Assembly (NCBI GenBank): GCA_019456225.1
Contig: VRUI01000012.1
Location: 19,924-83,923 of the forward strand
DNA: 64,000 bases
Direction of reading: 5' to 3'
From: Planctomycetota bacterium
GTDB lineage: Bacteria > Planctomycetota > Phycisphaerae > Sedimentisphaerales > Anaerohalosphaeraceae
The notes beneath the pieces are model-generated. The model was not told the origin of the DNA, made no database searches, and saw only the letters and a list, made by a program, of their open reading frames with translations. Numbering within the stretch: the first letter of the stretch is position 1; each line of letters opens with the position of its first letter. Positions 9,477-18,346 of this stretch are shown piece by piece. Made by a program: the position numbers and the translations under genes.

Positions 9477-11330
9477 ATGCTTTTACCCAGGCCACTTAAG
9501 AAGATGATCGCTGTTTTTCGCGGGGGGCTTTCTCCTCAGATCATTACCCTTTCAATCGCGCTTGGATTTACGTTCGGGCTTATCCCGGGCTGGTCGGGGG
9601 TGCATACTTTTATCGTTCTGGTTTTTGTTTTGATGAATGTCCATACGGGGTTGTTTCTGCTTTCTGCGGGGCTTGGTAAATCGCTTTGCCTGGCGGCGGC
9701 ACCGGTGCTGTATCACCTTGGCGGCGGGGTGCAGGATTATTTGCAGTGGGTGCTGATTTTTCTGGGTAACATCCCGATCATCGGACTTACCGATTTTAGC
9801 AGGTATGCGGTTTGCGGAGCACTGATCGCCGGGCCTGTTATTGGTGTAATCGCTGGTTTGCTCTTCGCTAAGCTGGTTTTAAAGTTTCGTTCAGCGTGGG
9901 TTAAGCTGGAAGAAGGCAGCGAGGCATATCAGAAATGGAACTCAAAGAAGTGGGTGCGGATCATTGATCGTATCCTGGTCGGGAAAAAAACCAAAGATGT
10001 TCGGGCGGTTATCGAAAGCAAAAGCCCGATGTTTAGAAAAGCCGGGCTGGTGCTTGTGGGTATTCCTCTTTTGCTCATGTTGGGCGTCGGGCTGTTCGGC
10101 CAAGGCTCGATGCTGGGCAATTATGCCGCGGAAACACTTGAGAAAGTAAACGGGGCAGAAGTCAATATCGCTTCGTTGGGGATATCGCCTTTGTCGGGGT
10201 CGCTTACTGTCAGTGACGTGCAGGTAACCGATCCGGCAAAACCGAAGCTTAACCAGATCGCCATTGAGAAGTTTGCCGCTGACGTGGGAGTGTTTAACCT
10301 GCTGAGAGGCAAGGTTGTGATCGAAGATGTAACGGTGAAAAATCTTACATTTAATACTCCTCGTGAAAAGGCCGGTGAAGTTTTTAAGAGTGAAAAGAGT
10401 GCCGAAGAAACCGAGAAGTTCGATCCGTCGTCTGTTGATATCGATGCGGCTGATATTGCTAAGATGCAAAAGTATTTCAAGAATGCTCAAAAACTCAAGG
10501 AAACGCTTGCGAAGATCCGGCGGTTTTTGCCATCCGGTAAAAAAGACGCCGGCGAGAAGAATACTGTTCCGGAAAGTTATCTTGGGTATTTGAAGGCGAA
10601 GGCGCCTGTCGCCTCTGTCGCGAAGTTTATCGTTAAGAATATTTCGCTTGAAAAGGTCGCCCTGCCGAGTGAGCAGTTTGGCCTCAGCAATATTAAGATC
10701 ACCAACCTTAGCGATGCTCCGCTTGCGTTTGGCAAGCCTGTCGGTATCGAGGTTACGTCCGTTGACAGCGATAAGGCTTTGGATATGGAGATCGATTTTG
10801 AGCCGGACGGGACGGGTAAGATCACGGGGACTTTTGCCAATTTTGACCTTGCAATTTTCCAATCGCAGATGAGCGATGACAACGGTATGCTGTTTGACAA
10901 GGGGACGGCTAACGGGAAATTTGGCGGGACGATCTCGAAGGATTTTATTGATATAACAATTGATCTTAACCTGAAGGATTTGCAGGCCAAATCAAGCGGC
11001 AAGGGATTGTTTGGGCTTGATGCCAAGATGACTTCGCAAGTTTTTGGTGTGATGGATAATCTTCAGACGCAGCTGCGTATTGTCGGGCCTATGACGGGGC
11101 TTTCGGTTGCGTTTGATGTTAAAGGGCTTGGCGAGCAGTTTAAGGGGGCCCTTGCTGACGCGGGTATGAAACTGGCTGAGGACGAAGGCAAAAAACTGAT
11201 CAAGAAAGTTCTCGATGATGAAGATCTTGGCGGTAAGATTCCAAAGGAGATCAAGGACATTATTGGCGATCCGAAAGATATTATTGACGGGATTGGCGGA
11301 TTGTTTGATCGAAAGAAAAAGAAGAAGTGA
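9477..11330 (+). CDS. DUF2062-AsmA-like fusion membrane protein
   Basis: 617 residues in two parts. Residues 1-165 form a multi-pass domain (LIPGWSGVHTFIVLVF, LGNIPIIGLTDFSRYAV) of the DUF2062/TIGR03546 type. After a further membrane segment (about 190-210) comes a periplasmic AsmA/TIGR03545-like region, seen in INIASLGISPLSGSLTVSDVQV-like repeats (key words: INIA, GSLTVSDVQV, KVVIEDVTVKNL). The two modules are separate neighbouring genes in many proteobacteria, so this looks like a natural fusion. AsmA-like proteins take part in envelope lipid traffic; that role here is inference. The start follows GGAGAG. A Lys-rich tail ends the protein. Confidence 0.7.
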   Translation: MLLPRPLKKMIAVFRGGLSPQIITLSIALGFTFGLIPGWSGVHTFIVLVFVLMNVHTGLFLLSAGLGKSLCLAAAPVLYHLGGGVQDYLQWVLIFLGNIPIIGLTDFSRYAVCGALIAGPVIGVIAGLLFAKLVLKFRSAWVKLEEGSEAYQKWNSKKWVRIIDRILVGKKTKDVRAVIESKSPMFRKAGLVLVGIPLLLMLGVGLFGQGSMLGNYAAETLEKVNGAEVNIASLGISPLSGSLTVSDVQVTDPAKPKLNQIAIEKFAADVGVFNLLRGKVVIEDVTVKNLTFNTPREKAGEVFKSEKSAEETEKFDPSSVDIDAADIAKMQKYFKNAQKLKETLAKIRRFLPSGKKDAGEKNTVPESYLGYLKAKAPVASVAKFIVKNISLEKVALPSEQFGLSNIKITNLSDAPLAFGKPVGIEVTSVDSDKALDMEIDFEPDGTGKITGTFANFDLAIFQSQMSDDNGMLFDKGTANGKFGGTISKDFIDITIDLNLKDLQAKSSGKGLFGLDAKMTSQVFGVMDNLQTQLRIVGPMTGLSVAFDVKGLGEQFKGALADAGMKLAEDEGKKLIKKVLDDEDLGGKIPKEIKDIIGDPKDIIDGIGGLFDRKKKKK

Positions 11331-11486
11331 TTGCGGGCAGCGTTTAAGGAGCGTTGGCCAAATACATCAGTTGGAATGAATTGAATATCCAATCCGTCAC
11401 TGCTGCCGGATCTTCGACATCGAACAAGGAATATCGAATGTCCAAGTAATTGGGCACCCACAAGGGGCGGGCCTACGGTACTTGTT
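11331..11486. repeat. Intergenic repeat stretch between convergent genes
   Basis: Holds degenerate GAATATCGAATGTCC-type sequence and, at 11452-11478, a copy of GGGCACCCACAAG...CCTACGG that recurs at 17447-17473. No terminator with a clear T-tract was found. Confidence 0.45.
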
Positions 11487-12569
11487 TTATTTGAACCAGG
11501 TTGAGATGTCCAGGATGTTGGCTTTTTTCTTTTTTGGTTTTTGGATCACTATTGCTTTGTTTGCTTTTTTCAATTTCAGGCTTTTTTTGAAGTTTTCCGG
11601 CGATGACTGAAGGCTTCTTTTGTAGCCGTATTCTGTGTCTTTGTATTTTGTCACGATCTTCTTGTCCATTACGCGATCTTTTTTTCTGAATTTTCCGGTT
11701 ATTGTCGCGCCATACCACTTATAGGGGTACTCGTGGGTTTTTATCAGCTGGTCGACTTTTGTCAGGTCTACGTTGTGGGCGGCGGGCAGGTCTGTCTGGG
11801 TTACGTCGAGAGTAATGTCTTTTGAGTAGTAGTGCTCGACATACGCCGGTTTATCTGCCTTTATCCTGCCCAGTTTTTTCTTGTCCCATTTTGACGGCAG
11901 GTAAGCGTCGAGCAGTGTCAGGTGGATCTGTGCTCCGGTTTTGTCGGATATGATCTGGGCGGCTGTGGTTATTGCCCAGGTCCCTGCCGAGTGGGCCACG
12001 AGGTGGACGTGGTTTAGTTTCTGCGATTCTGGCAGCAGTGACAGAAAAGCTTTGGCAAGCCTCGGGCCGGCGACGTCACTGGAGTATTTGACCGCGTCTA
12101 TGGGGTTTGCGACGGCTGCTCCGTTTTTCCAGTCGAAATAAAGGGTCATCCATTCGTGAGGTTTTGTTTTGCCCGCGAAGGCATTTGCCATGTCGGCGGG
12201 CCAGTCGCCGGCGCCTTTGTCGATCCAGCCGTGGGTGACGATGACGGCTTTGTCGCAGGTTTTTGGGATGCGTATTTTCAGCTGACGAGTGACGTTGGGA
12301 TCGGTTACGTCTTTATTTTTCGGGGTGAGGATGATGTATTGGTAGAAAAAGCTGCCGGGATCGGTAATCCGCAAGACGCCGGAGGGATCCTGTGTGATCC
12401 TGACGGGATCTTTAAGCTTATAGCCGAGGTCGTTCTTTTTCATGAATTTAATAATCGCTTTACGAGCCTTATTCTCGGAATACTCGGCATAGGCGCTAAG
12501 AGTAACCGACATGAAAAACAACGCCGCGGCGATTATCATTTTTTTGTTTATTGAGTTTTTTTCGAGCAT
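11487..12569 (-). CDS. Exported alpha/beta-hydrolase, lipase-like
   Basis: A signal peptide (about 1-28, cleavage near SAYA) precedes an alpha/beta-hydrolase fold. The oxyanion strand is KAVIVTHGWIDKG (108-120) and the nucleophile Ser194 lies in VAHSAG (191-196), a GxSxG variant with Ala first. HGWIDKGAGDW and LTLLDAYLP resemble secreted lipases of the pancreatic-lipase type. A Lys-rich tail (from about 300) ends it. The substrate is unknown, probably an ester or lipid outside the cytoplasm. It is a stand-alone gene convergent with the DUF2062 gene. Confidence 0.75.
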   Translation of the reverse strand: MLEKNSINKKMIIAAALFFMSVTLSAYAEYSENKARKAIIKFMKKNDLGYKLKDPVRITQDPSGVLRITDPGSFFYQYIILTPKNKDVTDPNVTRQLKIRIPKTCDKAVIVTHGWIDKGAGDWPADMANAFAGKTKPHEWMTLYFDWKNGAAVANPIDAVKYSSDVAGPRLAKAFLSLLPESQKLNHVHLVAHSAGTWAITTAAQIISDKTGAQIHLTLLDAYLPSKWDKKKLGRIKADKPAYVEHYYSKDITLDVTQTDLPAAHNVDLTKVDQLIKTHEYPYKWYGATITGKFRKKDRVMDKKIVTKYKDTEYGYKRSLQSSPENFKKSLKLKKANKAIVIQKPKKKKANILDISTWFK

Positions 12570-12893
12570 TGAATATCCCTTATTCTTCCTCAGATATTAT
12601 AGCAGGTGCGGTGAGATTTTCAAAGAAATTCTTTTTCTTGAGGAACTAGTTAGTGTTATTGGGCTGATAATCCATAAGATAAACATTTTCTTGCTCCTTA
12701 ATTTTTACTGTCTGGATTTTCGTCTATTTTTAAACAATTTGAAGTTTTGTTTAATTGTTATGTCTGATCGGTTCCGCCTTCTGCGGATTTCGCTTTGCTC
12801 AAGGCTCTCCCGCGCTTTTAGGGCCTGTCTGGGTTTATCCCTGCGCTTGCGGTGTTACCGCTTTTTGTGAGCTTCGGGTTTTTGCTTGCCTGT
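12570..12893. other. Intergenic region with REP-like hairpin and dispersed repeat
   Basis: 12769-12790 contains CCGCCTTCTGCGG, a hairpin like those in the ATPase operon spacers. 12832-12880 is a diverged copy of the CCCTGCGCTTGCG repeat, split by an insertion. A plus-strand frame through here (12511-12870) is repeat-derived and has no coding character. Confidence 0.55.
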
Positions 12894-15800
12894 TTATTCC
12901 AGGGTGCTGTTTTTTTCCGCGGCTTCTATTGCTGTTTTTCTTAGTTTTATTATGTCGATTTTTCCCGAGCCTAGTATTGGCATTTCATTTAATTTGAAGT
13001 AATTTGTTTTTTTAGGTTTCCACATGTTCGGCAGATCGCTTTTGTCGGCGATTTGCCGGAGTGTATCGGGGTCGGCGAATTCTTCGATGTACATAACCAC
13101 CAGCTGCTCTCCCTTTTTCTGGTCGGGTATGCTGGTTACGGCGAGGACGTGTTCGTGGGTCAGGATTCCCTCGAGGAGTACTTCTTCTATCGCCAGGTGC
13201 GGCACCATCTCTCCGCCTATTTTGCTGAAGCGTGAGAGGCGGTCCGTGATGGTGATGAAACCCTCTGCGTCAATGCTTGCTATGTCGCCTGTGTCGTACC
13301 AGTCGTCGACAAGTTTAGCTTTGGTTTCTTCTTCCATGCCGAGGTAGCCGAGCATGACGTTGGGGCCCTTGATCATTAACAGTCCGGGTTTATCGGGGCC
13401 GAGCATCTCGCCGGTTTCCGTGTCGACTATTTTTGTCGCTATCCCCGGCAGCGGGTGACCGGCAGTGCCGGGTTTGCTGCCGGGCTGGAAGACTCCGCCG
13501 ACATCGGCATCGGGAATATTGAGGGTAGCGACAGGTGACAGTTCGGTTGCGCCGTATCCTTCGAGGAGCTTTTTGCCGAATTTCTTCATAAAGGCGTCGG
13601 TGAGTTTTTGCTTTAGTTTTTCCGCACCGACCATAGCTTCGCGAAGTGAGGCGAAGTCTTCGGGTTTGCCTCTTCTTATATAGCTCAGGAAAAAAGTCGG
13701 CGGTGCAAACAGGATCGTAGAATTGTTCCTTTTGATGGATTCGCCTACGAGTTTTGCGTCGAGTGGGTTTGGTATGTAACTTGCCGAAACGCCGGATATG
13801 ATCGGCAGCCAGAGCGAACAGGTGTATCCGAACGAGTGGAAGAACGGCAGGACTCCGCAGAGGTCGTCGTCGAGCTTGATCTTGAATACCAGACGCATTG
13901 TTTCGATGTTCGACAGAATATTGTGGTGGCTGAGCATTACGCCTTTGGGCTGTCCGGTCGAACCTGACGAGAAGATGATCGTCGCTACGTCGTCGGCTGT
14001 CTTGCCGTATGAATGGGACAGGATCCGGCGAGGAACTAAGAAGGCCTTGACGGCGGCTTTGAATTTGTCCGCTGACGTTATGGATTTGACGAAATCTTCT
14101 ATGTAGATGACGCCGGGGAGGTCCTCTTTTATCTCGGCTTTTCTCAGGAACAGTTTGGAAGTTATTACTGTTTTAATGCCGCACTGGGCGATTGCCGAGG
14201 CTCTTACCTCCGGTGAGGTTACATAGCTGAGATTTACGGGGATTTTCCCGAGCATTGTTACCGCGATATTGGACAGTGCTCCGGTGACAGACGGCGGCAT
14301 GATTATTCCGATGCGGTCCTGATGAGCTATCGTTTTTTTGAGTTTGTCGGCCAGGGAGACGGCGGTGATGAGGGTCTGGAGGTAGTTCAGGTTTTTGCCT
14401 GTAGTGTCTGCCAGGCATTTGCGGAAGCGTTTTCTTCGGGCGATCCGTACGAATGTTTCGCCGAGGGTTTTGCGGGTTGATTTGAGATTGCCGAAATAGT
14501 CGCAGGACAGTTCCATGACCTTCTGACGGATTACCGTCGGGGTGGAATTAGAGGGCAAAGGGTCGCCGAAGTGTATGGAGATGGGGTATGGAAATTTGCT
14601 TGGCAGTGATGAGAGGAGTTTGCCCTTGTAGTAACTGAATATGCTTCCCCACGCCCCGCCGATGTATGCCGGTACTATTTTGTAATCGGAATTTTTGATT
14701 ATCTTTTTATACCCGCTTTTAAATTCACGGAGCATTCCAGTACGTGTGATCGTGCCCTCTGCAAAGATGCAGACTATCTCACCATCGTCCATAGCTGCAC
14801 GTGCCTGCCTTAATGATTCTACAATTTTTTTTGGCGGATCTGTCGCGGAGATCGGGATAACCCGCATTAGTTTAAAGATCGGGTGCAGCCATTTTGATTC
14901 GTATTTCGCGCGATCCATGACGAAGCGGATACGGCGTGTCTGGGCGGCCGACAGCAGTACCGCGTCGATCCAGGAAACGTGGTTTGAAACGATCATGACT
15001 CCGCCCTGGGCAGGGACTTTTTCTTCGTCGACAACCTTTATGCGGTAGCAGATACGGGCGATAAAAAGGGTAAGAAACCGCACCAGAAAATCCGGCAGTT
15101 TTATTATCGTCACTACCGTCAGTATCAGAGTCAGCAAACTTATCACTACAAAAACTTGCGAAGCCGACAGTTTCAGCCATTCGGAAAATACATACAGCAT
15201 CCCCGCTGACAGGAGTACCCCGATCCAGCCGATAAAGCTCGACGCGGCGAGTACCTGGCCTCGTTTGGCTTTGGGGCTTTTAATCTGAACAAATGAGTGG
15301 ATGGGTACAACATACAGACCGCCGCTAACGCCGAGCAGAACAAGCAAAGCAAATACGACCCACATATTGGAAGCCCCGGCAAGCAAAAACATCGAAAGCG
15401 AAAGACCAAGCGCGCCAATGGGAACTATGCCTAATTCGACATGCCTGCCGGAAAGCCGGCCCGCCCAGAATGAACCTGCGCCTATACCGATAGCACAGAA
15501 GAAAAACAGGTATCCGCTATTGATAGAGTCAAAATCAAGAACCTCCCTGCCGTAGGCGAACAGGTTCATCTGTATAAAAGCGCCGATCATCAAAAAGTAC
15601 GCCGACGCAAGAACAGCCATCAAAAGATTCTTATCGTGGCGAATTTCAAGAATAGTACGCAATATATCCCGGATAAAGAACACCGAAGGCTTTGCATCCT
15701 TGTTGGCCGGAGGCGTCTTCCTGATCGGAAACGTAAAACTACAGCCGATGATCGCGAACAGCACGCAAAAGGCCGCCGCAAACCCAAAATCTTCACCGGT

Positions 15801-16298
15801 GATCTTTTTCAGGATAAACGACGCACCCACCGTACCGAATATGATCGCCAGGTACGTCATCGCTTCTATGTAACTGTTGGCACGGGACACCTGGTCGGCT
15901 TCAACAAGTTCCGGGATTATACCGTACTTGGCCGGCGAGAAGAACGTGCTCTGCGTTGCCATCAAAAATAAAGTGAAGTAAAGTGCCATCGGACTCTGAA
16001 AGTAAAAGGCCAAAAAACCGACAACCATTATGAAAGCCTCGCTTACTTTTGCAACGACCACTATATTGCGTTTGCTGAACCGGTCGGCGAATTTTCCGGC
16101 AATGGGCAGAAAAAGCAGAAAAGGCATAACAAAAACAGCAGCGACCGCCGTGGTAACGGTATTGGTCTTTTCAACAGGATACTGGTCGATAAGGTACATC
16201 GTCATCAGGAACTTGAAGAGGTTGTCATTCAACGCTCCGCTGAACTGAGTAAGGTTAAGAAAAGCAAACGATCTGTCCATTTTTGTTTTAGTTTTCAT
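12894..16298 (-). CDS. LplT-PlsC-Aas triple fusion: lysophospholipid transporter/acyltransferase/acyl-ACP synthetase
   Basis: 1134 residues with three complete modules. Residues 1-420: MFS-type transporter (12 predicted helices; GALNDNLFKFL start and KYGIIPELV) like LplT. Residues 425-620: PlsC acyltransferase with NHVSWID (439-445) and FAEGTITRTG. Residues 640-1134: AMP-forming ligase with SSGSTGQPKG (about 775-784), GYGATELSP and YDTGDIA. In E. coli, LplT flips lysophospholipids inward and Aas re-acylates them; here one chain could do both. The ATG at 16298 follows TGGA; a GTG/ATG at 16313 has a poorer site. It lies 31 bases after the hydrolase gene, so the two probably share a transcript. 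Confidence 0.9.
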   Translation of the reverse strand: MKTKTKMDRSFAFLNLTQFSGALNDNLFKFLMTMYLIDQYPVEKTNTVTTAVAAVFVMPFLLFLPIAGKFADRFSKRNIVVVAKVSEAFIMVVGFLAFYFQSPMALYFTLFLMATQSTFFSPAKYGIIPELVEADQVSRANSYIEAMTYLAIIFGTVGASFILKKITGEDFGFAAAFCVLFAIIGCSFTFPIRKTPPANKDAKPSVFFIRDILRTILEIRHDKNLLMAVLASAYFLMIGAFIQMNLFAYGREVLDFDSINSGYLFFFCAIGIGAGSFWAGRLSGRHVELGIVPIGALGLSLSMFLLAGASNMWVVFALLVLLGVSGGLYVVPIHSFVQIKSPKAKRGQVLAASSFIGWIGVLLSAGMLYVFSEWLKLSASQVFVVISLLTLILTVVTIIKLPDFLVRFLTLFIARICYRIKVVDEEKVPAQGGVMIVSNHVSWIDAVLLSAAQTRRIRFVMDRAKYESKWLHPIFKLMRVIPISATDPPKKIVESLRQARAAMDDGEIVCIFAEGTITRTGMLREFKSGYKKIIKNSDYKIVPAYIGGAWGSIFSYYKGKLLSSLPSKFPYPISIHFGDPLPSNSTPTVIRQKVMELSCDYFGNLKSTRKTLGETFVRIARRKRFRKCLADTTGKNLNYLQTLITAVSLADKLKKTIAHQDRIGIIMPPSVTGALSNIAVTMLGKIPVNLSYVTSPEVRASAIAQCGIKTVITSKLFLRKAEIKEDLPGVIYIEDFVKSITSADKFKAAVKAFLVPRRILSHSYGKTADDVATIIFSSGSTGQPKGVMLSHHNILSNIETMRLVFKIKLDDDLCGVLPFFHSFGYTCSLWLPIISGVSASYIPNPLDAKLVGESIKRNNSTILFAPPTFFLSYIRRGKPEDFASLREAMVGAEKLKQKLTDAFMKKFGKKLLEGYGATELSPVATLNIPDADVGGVFQPGSKPGTAGHPLPGIATKIVDTETGEMLGPDKPGLLMIKGPNVMLGYLGMEEETKAKLVDDWYDTGDIASIDAEGFITITDRLSRFSKIGGEMVPHLAIEEVLLEGILTHEHVLAVTSIPDQKKGEQLVVMYIEEFADPDTLRQIADKSDLPNMWKPKKTNYFKLNEMPILGSGKIDIIKLRKTAIEAAEKNSTLE

Positions 16299-16329
16299 AG
16301 TTCCATCAATCATTAAGTAAGTTAGAGTG

Positions 16330-17409
16330 TTATTTAGTGCTGTCTTTAAGGTAATTGTTTATTTCATTGAATACTTTGATTTTCATTTCTTTTGTTTCGT
16401 TGAACAGTTCGTGTTTTGCTTTTTTTAGTATTATTTCTTTGGTATTGAATTTTTCTGCGAGGAATTTTGTGTTGTATTTCCAGTCGACCGTGTAGTCTTT
16501 TTCGCCTTGTATTATCAGGAGCTTGTTTTCGGTTGGGTCAAGGGCGGCTACTTTGCTGTTCCATTTTTCCAGTGCTCTTACCCACATCAGGGGCACTCTT
16601 CGCTTATGCAGGAAGTCGCGGGATTTGTTGAATTTCATGAAATCCGGGTCCGAGGTGTTTTTGCGGGCTATTCGCGGGACGGAATCCCTGAAGGGCCAGT
16701 AGAGGCGATACGTGATCTGGGCATGCCTCCACCCGACCGGGTGGATCAGGGGTGCTACCAGGATTGTTTTTTCGAAGAAGTTTTCTTTGCCCTCCAGAAG
16801 TGTCTGGATCACCGCACAGGCGCCTTGACTAAAAGCCATGACATTGTACGGCGCCGGGCAGCGAGCCGCGACGATCGGTTTGAAGTCCTGCATTACTTTT
16901 ACGTATCTGTCGAAGCTGTCTATCCATGCGTCTTTGCCGGTAGAGAGGCCGTGGCCGGGCATGTCGTATGCACAAACGGCGTAACCGCTTTCGAGCAGAT
17001 GGCGGATGGCGTATTTGAGCTGACCGCAGTGGTTCAGGTAGCCGTGCATTATTACGACTGTTCCTTTGGCGTTTGCAGGCAGATATATGTGGGCGGCGAT
17101 GGTGAATCCGGCTGACTGGAACGTGCCGAACGAATGGGCGACGCCTTCGACATGCTTTTGGGGGGCTAATCCGAAATAGTCAAAGTAGTAGCTGATACTT
17201 TCGGAAGATGCCGCCGGCTTTGAGTTTAGCGGGCTCATCTCGCCACGGATACGATCTATACTGTATTTTGGTTCAGCCATGTGTCTATTCCTGTTACAAC
17301 CTAAGTTGCCAAATACTCCGGACAGGAGTATTGTAAGCGTTAGTATATGTTTTGTCTTTTGTTTTTTCGACATTTTCCTGTAGTGATTATGACTATTTTT
17401 CTTTGGCAT
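16330..17409 (-). CDS. Serine-aminopeptidase/lysophospholipase-like alpha/beta hydrolase
   Basis: About 359 residues (or 347 from the ATG at 17373). The N-terminus is a hydrophobic export segment ending in GNLGC, an imperfect lipobox. The hydrolase core has VVIMHGYLNHCGQLKY, the Hydrolase_4 signature YDMPGHGLSTG, a nucleophile Ser in MAFSQGA, Asp in IIQGEKDYTVD and His in KKAKHELFNE: a full catalytic triad of the monoacylglycerol-lipase/lysophospholipase type. It precedes the LplT-PlsC-Aas fusion by 31 bases. A joint role in trimming and re-acylating membrane lipids is inferred. Confidence 0.82.
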   Translation of the reverse strand: MPKKNSHNHYRKMSKKQKTKHILTLTILLSGVFGNLGCNRNRHMAEPKYSIDRIRGEMSPLNSKPAASSESISYYFDYFGLAPQKHVEGVAHSFGTFQSAGFTIAAHIYLPANAKGTVVIMHGYLNHCGQLKYAIRHLLESGYAVCAYDMPGHGLSTGKDAWIDSFDRYVKVMQDFKPIVAARCPAPYNVMAFSQGACAVIQTLLEGKENFFEKTILVAPLIHPVGWRHAQITYRLYWPFRDSVPRIARKNTSDPDFMKFNKSRDFLHKRRVPLMWVRALEKWNSKVAALDPTENKLLIIQGEKDYTVDWKYNTKFLAEKFNTKEIILKKAKHELFNETKEMKIKVFNEINNYLKDSTK

Positions 17410-17446
17410 TTTGCTAGAATGTTTTTTTTAATTCGTACTTTATTTT

Positions 17447-17505
17447 GGGCACCCACAAGTGGTGCCCCTACGGTTTTATCCCTGCGCTTGCGCTTCGGGC
17501 TTTTA
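17447..17505 (+). repeat. Two dispersed intergenic repeats side by side
   Basis: 17447-17473 (GGGCACCCACAAGTGGTGCC plus CCTACGG) has inverted arms GGGCACCAC/GTGGTGCC-like and recurs at 11452-11478; a shorter relative lies at about 39631. 17474-17505 is a near-exact copy of the CCCTGCGCTTGCGCTTCGGG repeat at 5844. Nothing else is seen between 17410 and 17621. Confidence 0.65.
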
Positions 17506-17621
17506 TTATGGTATACTGTAAAGCAATTGCTATGCCAGCAGACACAGAATCATTGCAAGTGCTTTGCAGATAATGACTTAGATCTACCAATCTGCATATT
17601 AACTGTTTTCTGGGAGTTCGG

Positions 17622-18251
17622 CTATGCGGCATTTATTGCGCCGGCAATGTGCATTTTTTGTACATTACTGCCGATTGCGTATACCAGGGCAAAGGCTATC
17701 AGGCCGCCTGCTGCTCCGCCTATGTGGGATACGGCGACGGGCGAGCCCATCATGTTGAAGTGGAGCAGCTCCAGGAACATGTGGCCGGCGGCGGCTTCGT
17801 ATATGGATTTGGCGGCTACGAGGAATAGGGAGACCGCGCCGGCGATTTTGACGGTTTTGCCGCTGCCTTTGGCCGTCAGCATTTCCAGGGCGCAGATGGT
17901 CATCAAACCGTGGTCGATTCCGGACAAGCCGCAATAACCGACCGAATCTACGTACGGCAAGACGACAGCGGCGGCTAACATGCTGCCGATAGAGGCGGCG
18001 GCGACATAGAATGTTCTGACGGCGAGAGATTTCGAGGCCAACTGACAGTAGAGCATTAGAAACGCCGCACCGTCGAGCAGAAGGTGGTACCAGCTGACAT
18101 GGACAAAGGCATGTGTAATGAGACGCCAGAACTGACCGGCCATGATCTTCTCCGGATAGAAAAGCAAAAAGTCAGGTACAGTACCGGCAAAAATGCCGAG
18201 ATTGAAGACGGCAATGAAGACTATATAAATTTTTAATTCTTTGTGTTTCAT
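17622..18251 (-). CDS. Rhombosortase (rhomboid-fold intramembrane sorting protease)
   Basis: 209 residues, six or more predicted helices. The rhomboid catalytic dyad is Ser110 in GLSG (108-111) and His176 in SHIGG (175-179); the helix-2 motif is WRLITHAFVHVSWYHLLLDG (42-61). Its small size and GSPVAVSHIGGAAGG place it with rhombosortases, which cut GlyGly-CTERM tails in known systems, rather than with general rhomboids. It lies downstream of a VIT/VWA protein whose tail fits that substrate class. It is the third gene of a minus-strand cluster with a sigma-54-type promoter at 20739. The start is the ATG at 18251. Confidence 0.85.
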   Translation of the reverse strand: MKHKELKIYIVFIAVFNLGIFAGTVPDFLLFYPEKIMAGQFWRLITHAFVHVSWYHLLLDGAAFLMLYCQLASKSLAVRTFYVAAASIGSMLAAAVVLPYVDSVGYCGLSGIDHGLMTICALEMLTAKGSGKTVKIAGAVSLFLVAAKSIYEAAAGHMFLELLHFNMMGSPVAVSHIGGAAGGLIAFALVYAIGSNVQKMHIAGAINAA

Positions 18252-18298
18252 TGTTTTAATAGAATTAGCGATCAGAAATATTTGCCCAAGCCTCCATT

Positions 18299-18330
18299 GC
18301 CGGTCGGCTTATTGGGCCGACCGGCTTTTT
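18299..18330. terminator. Strong hairpin between VIT/VWA gene and rhombosortase
   Basis: GCCGGTCGG (18299-18307) pairs perfectly with CCGACCGGC (18317-18325). The T-tract lies on the plus-strand side. On the minus strand, the coding direction here, no U-run follows the stem, so it may instead protect or process the mRNA and tune rhombosortase level. Confidence 0.6.
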
Positions 18331-18346
18331 GGGTTTCAGTTTTCCT

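Noticed and set aside
12511..12870. 119-codon plus-strand ORF
   Set aside because: Made largely of intergenic repeat sequence and overlaps the hydrolase start.
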